Positions 1 through 14,300 of a DNA stretch of 64,000 nt are shown here, in pieces. The translations under genes and the position numbers were made by a program. Under the pieces are notes generated by a model. That model saw only the letters and a program-made list of their open reading frames with translations, did not search any database and had not been told where the DNA came from. The DNA lies in assembly GCA_013398615.1 (NCBI GenBank), contig VZSR01001459.1, positions 4,253,439-4,317,438 on the forward strand, read 5' to 3'. Source of the DNA: Brachypodius melanocephalos (Eukaryota; Chordata; Aves; Passeriformes; Pycnonotidae). Position 1 is the stretch's first letter. Each line of letters begins with the position of its first letter.

Positions 1-2642
1 GAGGCTTTGAGGGTGCAACTTTACTGTGTTTTTAACATTGTTTTTGCAGGGTATACGTGTGTAAATTATACAATAGCAATTCCTCAGATACTTTAATCCT
101 AAAATGTTCCTTCTAGCTGTATGAGCACATAAGGAAGCTACTCTGTGACAGATGACAATAATTTTTCATACAGGACAGTTCCCCTTGACGTGATGGATGC
201 AGAGAGAGCAACCACGCTCTCTAAAAAAACACTAGGGAACAGTGGTAAAATGCTCCAATGTGTATGGCAATCAAGGCAAAGTGTGGTTCTTGATTAGACT
301 ATGAGATTGCACTTCTAAGATGAGGGATCTGAAAGAAAAACTCTTTTACCAAAGCCCTTTGCACTGGTATACAAGAGTGCATTGTAAAAATTAATTTCCT
401 TAAAATGCCGCAAGCAAAATTGATCCAAAATGATTCTGGCATATGCTGAACTCACTCAGTGATGCTTTTCTTCATAAACTCCTATGAGGAATATATTGTG
501 AAATGTTTTATGTAAGGTATAGATAATTTTTGACTTTATTTTACAGAGGAGCAAAATGTAATTTGTGGCTGTTTTGCCAGATTCGGTCTGTGCTGGCTAA
601 ACTGAGGTTTAAGCAATTCTACCTGAAACAAACTGTTTCTAATTTCTACATCAATGAATGGCTGTACCTTGCTCTGCATTTGTTCAATGCACAAGTTGTC
701 AGAATCTGGAGGCACTGCCACCTTTGTGAGGTATTGTCAGCATCTGTGTGTGTGCTGTGAGTATGCTGGGAATAGGAATGCCAAAGAAGGGGAAGAAAAA
801 TCCTTTCAAATTTTATAAAGCCAGTGTGAGTGCCAAATTTTTAAATTTCTTCGTGGCCTGTTTGGAGTGTGGTCTTCCTCCTGCTGAAAAAAGTACTTCT
901 ACTGCTGAATGCTCCGATCTTCATGTTGCCCTTTTCCCTATGCAGTGATGTGTTTTTAACTGTGTAACACTGGCAAAGCACCTCTCCACTACAGCCAGTA
1001 TATACAGTCAGCAGCCTGGGAATCAGTAAGTGTGTGTAGAATGTATCTGTGCAAGATAAAAGGATATAATCTCTCTTAGCATATACAAAATATGGGGAAA
1101 ATAATGCATTTGTGGATATTGTAGAATGCTTCATGCAGCACTATTTTGGAAAAACCTATTGGGTCCTGCAGACAGACTTGCTGGAGGGAGCCATGGTCAG
1201 ACCAGCAGTGTGTTGAAGGCATGGGCAGTCTCAGCTAGACTTTACTTCTCCCTCAAACTCCGAGCTGTGTGCTTCTCTTACCATCATTGTAATGCTGTGA
1301 AAAGGGCAGGTACTGATGATGGGCAGCAGAGCAAGGGCACAGGTTCAGCAAGAGGCTACTGGCAGAGAAGCCATTTCATAGCCAGGAACAGATTTTTTTT
1401 TTCTTTCTGGTGTTAATGACAACAAGGGAGCACAGATATCAGCCAGCCAGTGCTGGCTTGGGTTGTGAAATCCATCTGGAAGGTTCCCTGAATGGCCGCA
1501 GGAGCAGCCACTGTGAAGCCCAGTCCTTGTGCTTGGCTGTCACCCTCGGGCATGTGGTTTTAATTTGTGTTGTGTGGGGTACATGTACAACAAATATTAG
1601 CAACACTGAGTTTATTCTGTGGCTATGTACACACCTGCATGGTGTAGCGTTGAGAAGGGAGCGTTGCACAGTTTAGACCAGATCCTTCAGAGCAAATCAT
1701 GGCTGGACTAACACTAGGAGCTTCTTTTGGAATGGAGGGGTTGAACAACTGCTGCAGAAGCAGCAGTGTGTTCAGACAGCTGGCAGAAGTGGGAGCTCAA
1801 ATACTGTGAGAAGTGGAACAAGAACCATACGGGAAATTAAAAGCACCAGCACCCACAGGTAGGCTGCCCTTATTCCTGGCATGTGTGTAGTGCAGTGGGA
1901 TTGTTTGCCAGCAGAGTGTATAGAGGAAGCTGTTCTTGGTCCTCTTCTATTTGTGTAACTCCAACACTTGTTAGTTTGGGGTAATTGTTGTTCTCACCTG
2001 CTCTTACTTGGGGTTTGTGTAATTATTAATATTAATTATTCATTAAAAAATTACATCAATATGTCTGGTATTGTCTCATACTTTTGGCAGAGTACTAACA
2101 CTTTGGAAATAAAAGCTATGAAATTTAACTGAAGGCAGGGAGAAGTGTGACCTTAACTGATAGACCTGAATATCAGAGGCTCATAAAAATGCATTGCTAT
2201 GGAGACAGACTTTTATCTTACAAATTACTTTAGGAGTAAAGGAATAACTCTAAACATTGAAATCCTTTTCAAAATTCTCTGTGGATTTTGAGATAAATAT
2301 GTTTAGCACATTTAACAGAGCGGGAGATGAGCCTTCAATGTGCAAAGAAATGAAGAGATGCTGGCAGAAAGCACAAAGTTTAACATCTGAACAGACTGGC
2401 CATACTGTTTACCCTTGGATTTGGTATTAAAATGCATTGCATCAACTCTGTTCCATGCTTACTGTCCCAGCAGGGCAGTCATGCTATTAATCAAGATGCT
2501 GGTTAAACAATATTGTTCAGCAGAATTCCTTTATCTCAGGTTCATAACACTGGGTTTACATGCAACATGTATGCATTACATCATGTGAAAGCTGTATGAA
2601 TCAACACTAATGTGATTCTGTTGTTGTTTTTAATTTTTGCAG
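1..2642 (+). other. PTPRG: PTPRG intron (3' part), upstream of exon A
   Basis: This is non-coding sequence leading to the first exon in the window. It ends in a T-rich tract and TTTTTGCAG, a good 3' splice site. The short open frames here (for example 530-760, 841-1134 and 1126-1416) show no recognisable protein family and overlap each other on both strands, as expected by chance. An AT-rich patch near 2020-2050 holds a 12-bp palindrome (ATTAATATTAAT). I see no transposon ends, tRNA or other RNA gene. The exon that precedes exon A, which should carry the first two zinc-site positions of the CA fold, lies before the window. Confidence 0.8.
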
Positions 2643-2738
2643 ATGCAGATTTACTTCTACAATCCTGATGACTTTGACAGTTTTGGAACAGCAGTTCTAG
2701 AAAACAGGGTGGTAGGAGCCATGGCCGTGTTTTTTCAA
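2643..2738 (+). CDS. PTPRG: PTPRG exon A: carbonic-anhydrase-like domain, internal exon (32 codons)
   Basis: The exon translates as MQIYFYNPDDFDSF... ending ...GAMAVFFQ, matching the remembered PTPRG CA-like domain (human MQIFFYNPDDFDSF, GAMAIFFQ). The leading ATG is an internal Met, not a start. Splice sites are TTTTTGCAG before and CAA|GTAAGT after, and both boundaries are phase 0. In carbonic anhydrase II the matching stretch is E-L-H119-L-V-H-W-N, and H119 binds zinc. Here residue 2 of the exon is Gln at that position, so a zinc ligand is missing. This fits the known catalytic inactivity of the extracellular CA-like domain of PTPRG, which instead binds contactins at the cell surface. The paralogue PTPRZ1 is the main alternative, but the residues fit PTPRG better. 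Confidence 0.95.
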
Positions 2739-5700
2739 GTAAGTTAAAACAAAGGCTATATCCATAAACCAAAGTGTTCACCAAGTACTATTTAATTCAT
2801 TGAATTGTTTCAAGCTTAATGGATGCATCTGTTTTCTTGTTCCCACCTGTCTAAGTGAAAGATATTTCATATTGTCTATGTGTGATTTAAAATGTAAATA
2901 AGTATATTTAAAAACATAATGAAAAATTTTGCCTGGATTGTTCTGACTTTATAGCTACTTTGCAGATGCAGATTGGAGAACACATTTATCATGGAACTTC
3001 CTTTGCTGCTGAAGCACATTGCTGCAGTCCCTGGAATACTAACAAACCAACACCAACTGGTTTTGTTTAGGGAAAACTTAAAATTCAAATGTAGCTGGAG
3101 AGAAAATTAATCAATACGTTTCATCAATCTTATCTGCAGCAGCTTCTTCTAAATTGTCATAGTAACAAGTTCTTGAACAGACCAGGTTTTGGAATGAGTG
3201 AATTTATGCATCCACTTGTTTGAAATGCATCCTGAGAGATGGGGCTGCTGGGTGAGCTCATTTGTGGTTCCACACACTCCAAATCTGCGGCGTGGGGCAG
3301 AGACCCTTGCTGGTGATGGGAGTGTCACCTGTGGCAGTGGCATCCGGCACTGGGAGCTCCTTGTCACCTCACATGGGAAACAGTCTTACCTTTCTGACTC
3401 AAGGGTGAATTGAAGAGAGGGAGCTGCAGCTGCTCCACACCACCAAGCTGTCACAGGCAGAGAAGTAGCTAATGAAGATTTGAAATGTCTTGGGGTCTTG
3501 CTTTTCAGAAGAGAGAAAAAGAGGGAGGGAAGAGCAAGGGAAAATGCTGATCCTTTGTGAGGTTTCACACTAGTTTTTACTGAGGAAGAAAGTGATCTTG
3601 CTGTTATCTTTGTGAAGCCAGATAAAAAGGAATATGCAAGTACCCATATGTAAATACCTCCCTTTTCCTTATGATGTTAGAATGACAAGCCTGACTCTGC
3701 TGCTCAAATTAAGTAAGGTTGTCTTTTTGCATGTCACTGATTTTGATCAAATGCTTTGATAAGGAGAAAAGGACAGATCCTTGTATTGCATAAATTGCTG
3801 TAACTCTGCTGACATCAGGATAGTGGAAGGAGGCATGTTAAATTCATCACTGTTGGATTCTGAGCACTTCTGTGGCATTTCATATTAGGGCAAAGATGGT
3901 GGAGCTGTGATAATTTACTGTGGCATGGCATGATGATGATTCCCTGGACTTCTTAGTCTCAGGGAAGCTTTGGGCAAGTTGAATTTGGCCATATGAGACA
4001 GAAATTTTGGAGCAGAACAGCCAAAAGGCTGGCTTATACCACAGCATTGTGGGTTTGTTGTGTGCCATGTCAGAAGGAGCGTGGGTTTGTGCCATGGTGT
4101 GCACCACGTGTTGTGGCATCATCTGTCTGGAATTTAACTGCTAAATTACCCTGATGTGCTTCACATCAGCCATGTGAAGCACTGCCCCATGTCACATCAC
4201 TTCCTAGTCTGTATGTGACACGTATTCCCTAAATCCTTTCTTTAACAGGATCTTAAAATTGTGGTGGCACTGTGTTTGGTATTCCCCACCTGCAAAGCCA
4301 AGTGCTGCACTTACTGTCAGTCTCTCTTTGCACAATTCCAAGGGAGCCATTAAAATAACTTAAAATAGTGTGTTATGCTGTTAAAAACCCCATCTTTGAT
4401 TGTCAGAGACCTCAAGCTTTTCAAGACCCCAACTGAGTGTTGTAGTCCCCACAGGGAAGCAGAAATCCACACTTTTCATCATTTCCAGCCCTGCTGGCCA
4501 CAGGACATGAGGCTGTAAAGTCTGGATGATGGTGCAGCTGGGCTCCTCTGCTCTGGGAGCTGTGAAATCTGAGGCCATTTCTGATGAACACTCTCTGATC
4601 TTTTCCAGAGAGTGGGGTCAATGTAATTCTTTGGCAGAGTGACTCAGAGATGGCCTGTTTTGCGGCTGCAAGGAGATGGTTGAGGGGGTTTTGGCATATT
4701 TTCCTTTTCCTTTGGGTTGAAATATCAGTGCTGTGTTGTTAAACTTGAGCGTGTATCAGGTTTTCCTTCTTGGGAAGCTTTGCTCCAAGACAGAGAACAG
4801 TTGAGGAAGATTTATAAAGCCCAGAGTCCCCAGTCTGGAAGGGCACATGCTGAATTCTGGCACCTGTAAATAAACTTTAGAGACACCAGTGTGACAGCTG
4901 GGTCATCATGAGAATTTTCCAGAACTAGTCCCAGAGGGCTTGAATTGTTGCACATAGGGTTAATATAGGGTTATTAGTGGATGATGATAATCCTTTGCAG
5001 ATCTCTACTGTGTTTGACCAAGGTGCTGTTTTAGCTCCCTCAGCTGGGTATGATGTGCTGGGCTTGTTGATCTGTGACTTGGGAAAACCTTTTTCTTGAG
5101 AAGTACTTGGTGTTCCCCGAGCCTTGCTCCCCAGGACTCCATGCAGATAAACTTGCCATGGCTTTCGTGCAGCTAATTTAAAGCTGTCTTTTAAAATTGA
5201 TTCCTAGTGACTTTTGAATGAAATGTCCCTAAGATGTCCATGGTCACATTTTGATTGGCAGTGTAGGTTGTTCAAGTACTACAGCTTTCTATTTTCCAGA
5301 GCTTTGGTCCCATCTTGAACTCATTTACCTAGAGCTCGGCTTTTAAAAATTGTAGCAAGAGAGGTCATACTCTTTTTTACAAATGCATTAGAAAACTGTA
5401 TCATGCATGCTTTTCTATGTAAATATTTTAACATAAATTACTGGATACATTTTCCATTAAGACTTGGCTTTTTGCTAATGTGGTAATGTTGTGTTGGAAT
5501 GAATGTGCACAACACTGGCTGAGTTTATAGTCTGGCAGGTGTTTTTTGTTTGACTGATGTTCATAAATGTTCTTTTGAAAATCAGATTCTCCAGTGAGTG
5601 AACATTATACTGAACTATATAATTATTGGTGAAACATTAAATAATTAAGTACCCTCTTTCTTCCTTTTTAATAATTTAACTTGGACTATACAAGAATTTT

Positions 5701-8700
5701 CCTTATTGAATTCATTATTTCAGAGGCAATTTCCAGGTAAAGTATATTGGTTCTTAACTCGGATAATTGAAGCACTTGGAATTTTGTTGTAATTAAAGCT
5801 GTGCTTTTCTCATTACTTTCATTTTAAGCTCTGTTGATAAATGCTGTTTCTGTTTGTGTGCTGCAGCTTAGTTGATCTGACAAAAAAAATTACTAAACTA
5901 AGAAACAGTACTTGCAAATACAAACTGCTATAACTGCTCATCTCTGTATCTCATTGTGGAGAGACATTGAGAGGGTCTCACACAAAATGACACTGTGGGG
6001 ACTCTATAGCAGGTATTGTCAATTTGCAAATTAGATGAGCTGGCCTGAAATCTCGAGCTGGATTTTCTTTGTTGTTGAAGAGAACTCGCTTGTTATTTTA
6101 GCAAAAATCAAAATCCCCTGGATACAAAGGAGAGAATGTCATGACAAATGAGACCTTGCCTTCTGACAGGTTTTTCAGGAGAACACCTGATGGCCATTCC
6201 TTTCAGTGTTGCAGTGATTTGATGTTTCTCAGAGTGAAGCTGGTACTGGTGGGAGATGTTCAATTTGACGAGCCCATCATCTCCTGCTGGCAGCACCCTC
6301 TTGGCTGGCAGGAAAGGCTTCTGGATTTGCAGGAAGGGTAGAGATGGACACGGCTGAGGGGCCCTGTTTTGTGGGAATCCTAAATGAGCCTCTGGCTGCA
6401 CACTGGGACCCACCAGCTGCTGGAACACATGGAGCAGGTCCCAGTCCATCCAGGCCCCTCAGGCTTGATTTAAATGATCCTAACTTGAATAGTTGGTGCG
6501 CGTGTTTAATTTCAGCCCACGTAAGATTCAGCTTGTAGTTAATGATGTTCTGGCTCTGGGCCTTGGTTAATTGTCAGGCTGAGCTAGCTCTGAAGCAAAC
6601 CAGGAGTGGAAGGCAAGGCCCAGGTCTCTCATGGCTCCTGAGTCATCCGTTCATCATACATGTAATACATATTTATAAGTCACATTTAAAACGAGTCGTT
6701 ACTTGGATTAAATGCATTCAGACATATTGCACAGCTCTGTTTTAGCCATCTAACAATATAATTCATTGCATACTTCACTACTTGCTTTATTAAAGCCAAA
6801 CTTGAAAGTGTTCAAAACAAACATATTGCTTTTGCATTTGAAATATTCATCTTTTAGTCCTGCAGTAGATTCATTATGGCAGAGAATACTTCATTCCTTG
6901 ATTACTGCTGTGAAAAGGCACAATACTGATTCCCTAAGCACTCATCAAATATTCGATAGCTCAGAAATTCAGGAGGAGGTGATGGAATTCTTGTTCCTAC
7001 CGGGAGGGCATATAAATCTATTTTATATTTGCAGAGAAAACCATCAGTGATTAGTTACTGTGTCTCAGGTACTCAAACAAATCATCTCTAAAGAAATTAA
7101 GTAAAAATGAATTTTAAAATAACTTTTAGCAATGCTTCCATCATTAAAATTAGCTCCATAATGATGAGTGATGTTGATACCTCGATCACTCAAGAGCTTC
7201 AGCAGTGCAGAGCTAGATTTTTAAAGGTAATTAGGTACTTGGCAGCAAATGTGCAACTAGCAGTACTTCTAAAAGTACATGGGATAAAATTCAAGGGGTT
7301 TACATGTCTTAAGCTGAGTTACCTTCCAATGCTGACATGTCTTTGTAAGTTTGTTGGAAAAACTACTCTGTAGCCCTTTTAACTTTCAGAGCTATGTGTA
7401 TATTATTTGCATATAAATGTCCTTATATGTACTAGTTACTCATGTATCCAGAGATTTGTTCTTCAGTAAAATGAGTGTTTGTGGCCTTGCTTTTTGTGAG
7501 GTTTTTTTGGTAGTAGTTCTTGGTCTGCTTCATCAATATGATCAATCAATCACTTTTCACAGGGACCTAAATCAGCTGAACACAGAATAAATTGGGGAAC
7601 ACTGTCAAAGCTATTGAATATTTCCCAAAAATATGCTTTTTAAATGGATATTTCTCAAACAACAGAATTCAGCTTTTACCTTTCCTTGGCAGCCTTTTTT
7701 TTCCCTGTCCTTCCCTTTCATTAACTGTTTCATATGTTTGCCACCATAACAAAATAGATTCAGTGAATAAGTGATTTAAAAACAGCGACTTGAGAAAACC
7801 CCATCCAGTAGGAGACAGGGTCCCATGTCCCCATCTCAGTTCCTGGAAGTTCCCTGATTCTGCCTCTCCCTTATTCTAATGCTTTTTGAAAGTCTGAAAA
7901 AAACTAGTTTGATTTTGACAATGAGAATGGAGAGAGAGGTGTGCACTTCTCTTGGAACATTATATTCACCTACATGAAGCATAATCAGTACTCCAGTGTT
8001 TAGGCAGTATCTTAAAGGTGATTTGCAATAGTGAAAATAACACATGGCATCATTAACATGCAGAGCATCATCCAGAGTCATTGAGAGACTTTTCATTTAT
8101 TGTAATAGACTTCAGATAGATGTAAAGAACTTTAAATTGAATTACAGTATTAATTCTTTTAATGGCTATGTTAGAACCCATGGGGTTTTATTAATAGTAG
8201 CTCATGAATAATAAAACTGCTGTTATTGATTAGCAGTGTTATTTAGTATCACTACAGGTAATATTTTTATTATCTTCATACCATGAAGATATATACAGCT
8301 CCTTATTTAGTAGCTGTATCCCAATAACTCTCCATGTAAGTGAAGACAAGCAAAATAATTCGAAATATATTCTTCTTCACTAAGTCCAGTTTTGCAGCAT
8401 TTTGAAGTGTTGCAGTCATTTGAAAACATTAGTTGTTACTAATAAAAGCAGTACTAGGGCCTTTAAATGGTTGGAAAATAGTTCAGAGGTACAAAGTGGC
8501 TGCCCTGACACATAAAGGCAAAGCCAGAGTAGGCAGATGTGGCCACTACAGCACTGAGAGTACATTTTTCTGAGAAACACCTCATACAATACATGCCACA
8601 GGGTATAGTGACATATGATACATCTCTGGAGCCAAAAAAGACTCTCCTAATTTTCCAGAAAATCAGTGGAGATAAAATTGTCAAAAGCAATTTTGCATCA

Positions 8701-11335
8701 TGGATAATTTAAATACAAAATTTTTAAAGTTTCTTAAGGTCTTGTTACATTTTAGTAGAATTCAGTTTGTCAATGGCACAGCCTCCAGAGGTGGGTTTTT
8801 TTAGCCGAAACATGTGAGATTGGCTGCCTAATAACAAGTTCTCATGCTGATCAAACAACTTCATCTGAAACTGTTTTGATTGGAGGAGCGTTTGGGTAGA
8901 AGATAAAAAATTTATGGAAACTGTTTCTAAAAAAATCTATTCTACCCTTTGCATTAAAGAAAACAAAAATATTTTTAAACTAAGCCCAAAATTCTGATTT
9001 TAATTTCAACTTATGTTGAAAGTTTCTTAGGAAAATATGAGTATTTTCTGAATATTTTATGTAAAATAAGAAAGAAAAGGGAGAACAGATGGAGAATAAC
9101 TCTGAGAGTAATATATATATCTATATCTCTCCAAATTTGGTGTTTATTAAATTTCCAGTGTTTAACAATGAGACTTAAATTTTATTCTGATCCATACCTC
9201 TGCCCAGATTAGTCATGTTTCAAATGATGTTTAATAGTAAAACTACTGTTTACGACAGTTTTTTTTTTTTAAATTAAGGTTTCTTGTAGTAATGTTCTTC
9301 ATCCTTTATTTTGGTACATAATTGAGCAGGCTGACTCTTAAGAGTGCTAGGAAAACAATCCCTGATGAAGTCTTGAATTCAGTAGAGAAGCTTCAAAGGG
9401 TTTTTAGTTGTGGAGAGTGATGCAGTTGTGAGAAGGGCAGAGCTGCATCCCTTTGTCAAGAAGGAGGGCACATGAGAGGGTAGAGGAAGGGGCAGACTGC
9501 AGGGGTGAGCCCTGGGACCTTCCTGTGAGCAATTTGGGGAGCACAGGGAGCCAGGAAGGGCTCTGTGAGCCCAGCAGTGTTCATCACTCAATGCTGCTGG
9601 ACTCAGGAAACTCACTTTGTAAGTGAGCTGAATTGCATTGAAGAAACAGTGACCCTTTCACTTGTGGGGGTTTTTTGTACCAGATATGCTTCAGTTCTCC
9701 AAACTTCCAGTGCATTGGCAGCAGCACTGAGACATACCTTTGCTGCTGGCTTAGTGTGCAGAGCCTGGGCTGCTGGGATTCCCTCATGTCACATCCCTTG
9801 CAAACACGAGCAGAGTTTCTGTCTGTGCAGGGTGCCGTGGGTTCAGGCTCTCCTCACATGGCTGCACACTTGTCATGGCTTGTCATAAGAAGGAGCTCAT
9901 GTGGCTAAATCTGTGCGTGTGAAGAGCAGAGGTGTTCACATAGCAGCCTGAACATCCTGAGCAAGCCTGCTTGGAGGAACGAGGTACAAATGTGTGAGCG
10001 AAAGGGGGGCTGGGTTTGGAGGCACAGACTGACAGGGCGGCTGAAACAGATCGTTCTTGGAAGCAAACACATCGTTCCACTTCTGCTTGCCTGTGTTCTG
10101 CCAAGAGGCATTTGCAGTCTCTAGATCATGATGGCTGCAACCTGCTGTGTTGAAACTTTTCTATCCACAGGCTGACTGTGCAGTGTAGAAGGGTAATTTA
10201 CCTTATGTGCACTTATCTTCTTCAGTGCCCAAACAGTCGTCTTCCTTTCCCTTCTTCTCTTCACTCCGTGAACTTGTTCATGGTGTTTTCCACTAAAGCA
10301 AAAAGTCTGATGACCTCCAAAATGCAATACTTTCAATTAAAGCATTTTTGTTAGATTGACTTTTAAAGGATATGGGCTGTACTGAAAGCAGTGCCATGCA
10401 GTTCTTTGTACAGTACACAGCAAAGTACCAGAATGCACAGAGTCTTTGGCTTTAATTTTGTTTTTAATCTCAGACATATCTAAAGAAATGAATTTCCAAA
10501 ACATCTAAAAAATCTAATTGAAGGTAAAAATTAGAATTAGATCCCTTTTTTCCCCTCAAATGCACTGTCAGTGCTTTCTTAACTGTGAAGTCTGAGACCA
10601 CAACACAAAACTTGTGCTATCTCTGGTTTGGATGCAGCAGCAAGGAGGGAGGATAACAATAGGGATGGGTTACCAAGTGACTTCTGCTTTTTGTGATAAA
10701 TCACAGTCCTTGGTCCAGTTTATTTAATGGAAAAATCACAATTATTGATGTTAGGAAGGAACTGCACACTTTCTTCTTGTTGAGAGGATTTGGACTCCAA
10801 AGTCCTGCAATGCTGCAAATATGAAAAACACCCTGCACATTTTATGGGATCTGTCCTCAATGTCTTGAGCTATCACTCATAACCATTGATGAGAGCTGGT
10901 TGTAAGCATTGCATGGGAGTAGATCTCTGTGCTCTTCTGGTTGAATGTTCACTTGAATGTTAGGATCACTGTCTTTAAGTTTACAGCATTGTAAATGTTT
11001 TTTGACCTGCAGTTTTTTGCTTTCTGAAGAATCCTTAATTGATTAATGTATTCAAATTAATCTCAAGCAGGATGCCATTATTAAGTTGCTTCATTAAATT
11101 ACATACCAACCTGTTAGCATTAATTCTTGTAACTGTCCCCTTACATTTTAGTGGTTTTGTTTGAATTACTTGCCTCAAGAACTTGATCAGCATGCATTTG
11201 TATATTCTTTTTTTCCACTTCCTGTCTCTCACCCTTGATATTCAGAAGTGAAATCAGTTTAGGAATATTTAAAGTGTCTAATGTCAGCTTCTTAAACACA
11301 GTAATCTACCTCTCTGTGATTTAAAAATATCCTGG

Positions 11336-11337
<2 letters not shown>

Positions 11338-11367
<30 letters not shown>

Positions 11368-11370
11368 CAA
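11338..11370 (+). repeat. (AAAAC)n microsatellite
   Basis: About six units of AAAAC, the last ones imperfect (AAAC), lie within intron A-B. The tract could be a simple microsatellite or a decayed A-rich retroposon tail. No flanking duplication or element body was recognised. Confidence 0.9.
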
Positions 11371-14300
11371 TTTTGTAGCCATGCTATAAAAATTATTAAA
11401 TTTATAGAAAATGTCTTGTGGAGTTTTCATTACTAGATTCCTGAAAATGACACTTAGATGTGTAATATGTAAAAATTACAGTTGTCAGCCTACAATCTCA
11501 CCCCTTCTGTGGTTCAGGAAGATTGAGACTCAGGAGTCTACTGATTATAATCATTAGACTGAAAAACAAAGTAATTCACTAACTGTAGTAGTAGTTTTTG
11601 CATTTTGGTCTCTGTTGTGCATTGTTGATGGATCACTTGGTCATTTTGTCAGACATCACAAAGCAAACCCAGAGCTCAGACAGCGTGGAGGGCCCCTCAG
11701 CTCTCCTGCAGGCTCCATCACTGCTTGAGGGAAGGGACAACAGCCTCTCTTTGTGTCTCTGAGCATTGAGAAGCATCAAATGTGGCTTGCTTGTAATTTT
11801 GTGATAGCAATGGCTGCTTCATCCCTGTCCTTCTTACCTGTTCCAAATCTGATGCATTTTGACTTGACCTTTTCTTTAAGAAAGAGAGCGAGAGAAGCTG
11901 TAAATAAAGAATCAGATTTTTGCTATCTAAGTTTTCGGGGAGTTTTCCTAAAATTAATCTTAGTTACAGAATCACAGGAGATGTAAAGATATACATTCAT
12001 CTCCTTTCCTCTCCTCTCTCCTAAGCAGGACTCTGGGATGTCCCTGTTTTCTTCCAGTTTTTAGACGTCCAGCCTGGATTCCAGGAAGATAGTTTTTTAT
12101 GCCTGTCTGCTCACCTAATTTTAAAATTTAATTTTAGTTGTTTCTTGGGTTTGTTTTTTTGTTGTTTTGTTGGTTTTTTTTTCTTTTTTTACAGGCTCTG
12201 TATTCATCTAGCTCTCTGACCCATTTGTCTCTCAGAGGATTAATCAAATATATTACATGTGGTTTACATTCATGGGATGTAGATGGAGGAACCTAACATT
12301 TCAGCCAGGGAACTCCAGTTCTCCAGTGCACATGTTGCCAAGTTCTGCAGGATTTTGAACAGGATTTGTGTAACCCTTAGAAAAGTCACACCTGGTTTTG
12401 CCCTCTTATCTTTCATCAGACTGCAGTCTTCCTATGTCTCTGGTTAGCAGTGAGTGTTATGGCACATTTTAAGCAAACATGAGCACAGGATCTATTCATA
12501 AATGATTGCCTAGTTTCACTTTGTGCCATAAAAGAGAGATTGGTTGTAAAGTCTGAATATATAAAATAGATAGGTAAAATTGGGGCTTCCTTTCCCTTTA
12601 GATCTTCTGGCTCAGATGAAAAAGTTATTCAATACAAGCTGTTCTGCCTGAAGAATTATTACTTTAGTTCTCAGCTGTAACAGTGCCACATTTCTCCTTG
12701 TATTGGCAAGAATAAACAATACAAGCTTCAGACAGAATTTCCTGGGTAGCGTACCAAATGTTCTGGAAAACCTTCTCGGACAGCAGCTGATACATTTTTA
12801 ATACAAATAAAACATAATTCTTTAGTCTCGTTCCAGTCTGATCCCTAAGGTGGAAAAAGTATACGGACTATGCATAATTGATGTATTTGTTTGAAGTGTT
12901 TACCCGGATACTCCATTCACAAAGTCTCTTTTTGTTAATAGGTTGCCGTGAGATGTAAGAATCACTTAGGGCTCTCTTTGTACAAATAAATGGAACGTGT
13001 CATTTTTTGTACAGTCAGTGAGGTGGTTACACAGTCATCCTGGCTGTGTTTTTGTGCTGCCCACACTGTACAGCCTTAGTCAAGTCACAGAGCGGGTCTG
13101 GCTGAAATGTCAGTATTTTCCCAGATCAGAAGTGATGGGAAAGCATGAAGGCATGCAAGGGAGAGAAGAGGATGGTTGGGAGCTTTCATGGTCACACAGA
13201 TGGGTGTTGGGTTGGGCTGTCCATGTAAGCACCAGTGATATGTGTGGTTTCTTGTGCAATTCCTAAATGTTGCACATGATGCAGAACAAGCATGCAGGAA
13301 AATATCTCTCAGTAATTTATTTATCATCTGTCCTAAATTACTAGAAATCCAGTGTTACAGGTTACTGCCAGAGGATTGAGTTGTTGCTTGGTTTTGTTGT
13401 CTGTAGTTTCTATGCTGCAGGATGACTGTGGGAGGGATGATTATTGAGGGCATTCTGAGCCCATGGTTTTCATTCCAGAGGTCAAAAAAAAAAGGCAATG
13501 AAAGTAAGTCATAATCTAGTCTGGTCTCTTCTTGATGTCTTTGTACAGATGTAGACATTTATATGTATAACTGGTGATTAGCTGATAATGCTGATGGCAG
13601 ATCACCCCCAAAATAATTCTGCAGCTGAGATGGCAGTTTGCCCAGAGTAATCCTGATACCTGATGTTTTACCTCTTATGAATCTAAATCAGGGATCTTCA
13701 GGTTTATGGGGTGGAGTTGAGGGTGTGTAAACCTGGGAACCCTTTTACAGCATAACTTTATAATAGCTTTCCAATGTGTCTTCTATATCTGAGATTCACT
13801 GAAAGGCACACCAGTGTGGCTAAGGTGATGAGTTCCAAATGAGCTCAGTGATGCTGGTTTGAGTGATTTAACCCTCCCTTTGTTTAAAGTCCAGGTGTGC
13901 TGGTATCAGAGTTTCCAGAACAAAACCAGCACAGATGCTGGGATGTGCTCTTATGCTCTGCTGGAGATAGGTGAGAGTCAAGAATGCCAATCACTATCTT
14001 ATTCTATGCAGAAAAGTGAAACTTGTTAAATAAAGATTGCTTAAATCTGTTCAGCACCTCTGAATAGTGAGTTTTGACAGAGAAGGATTTTTCCTATGAG
14101 CTTATGGTGTTTGCAACTGTTTCACAGCTCTGAGGAGCCAAGAAAAAGCTGTCTGGCTGACACCATCAGAACAGTATTTAGCTGCTGATTGTAACTGTAC
14201 CACTTCTGTGCATCAAAAATGCATTGAAATGTGGTCATTATCAAGTCTAAAGAGACTTTCTGAAAGAGGGTATTGGTTTTGCAACATCTCTGCTGTATCA

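Noticed and set aside
11960..11985. CR1-like 3' end fragment (ACAGAATCACAGG)
   Set aside because: Only a single weak resemblance to the octamer repeat end of CR1, with no tandem copies and no adjacent CR1 body.
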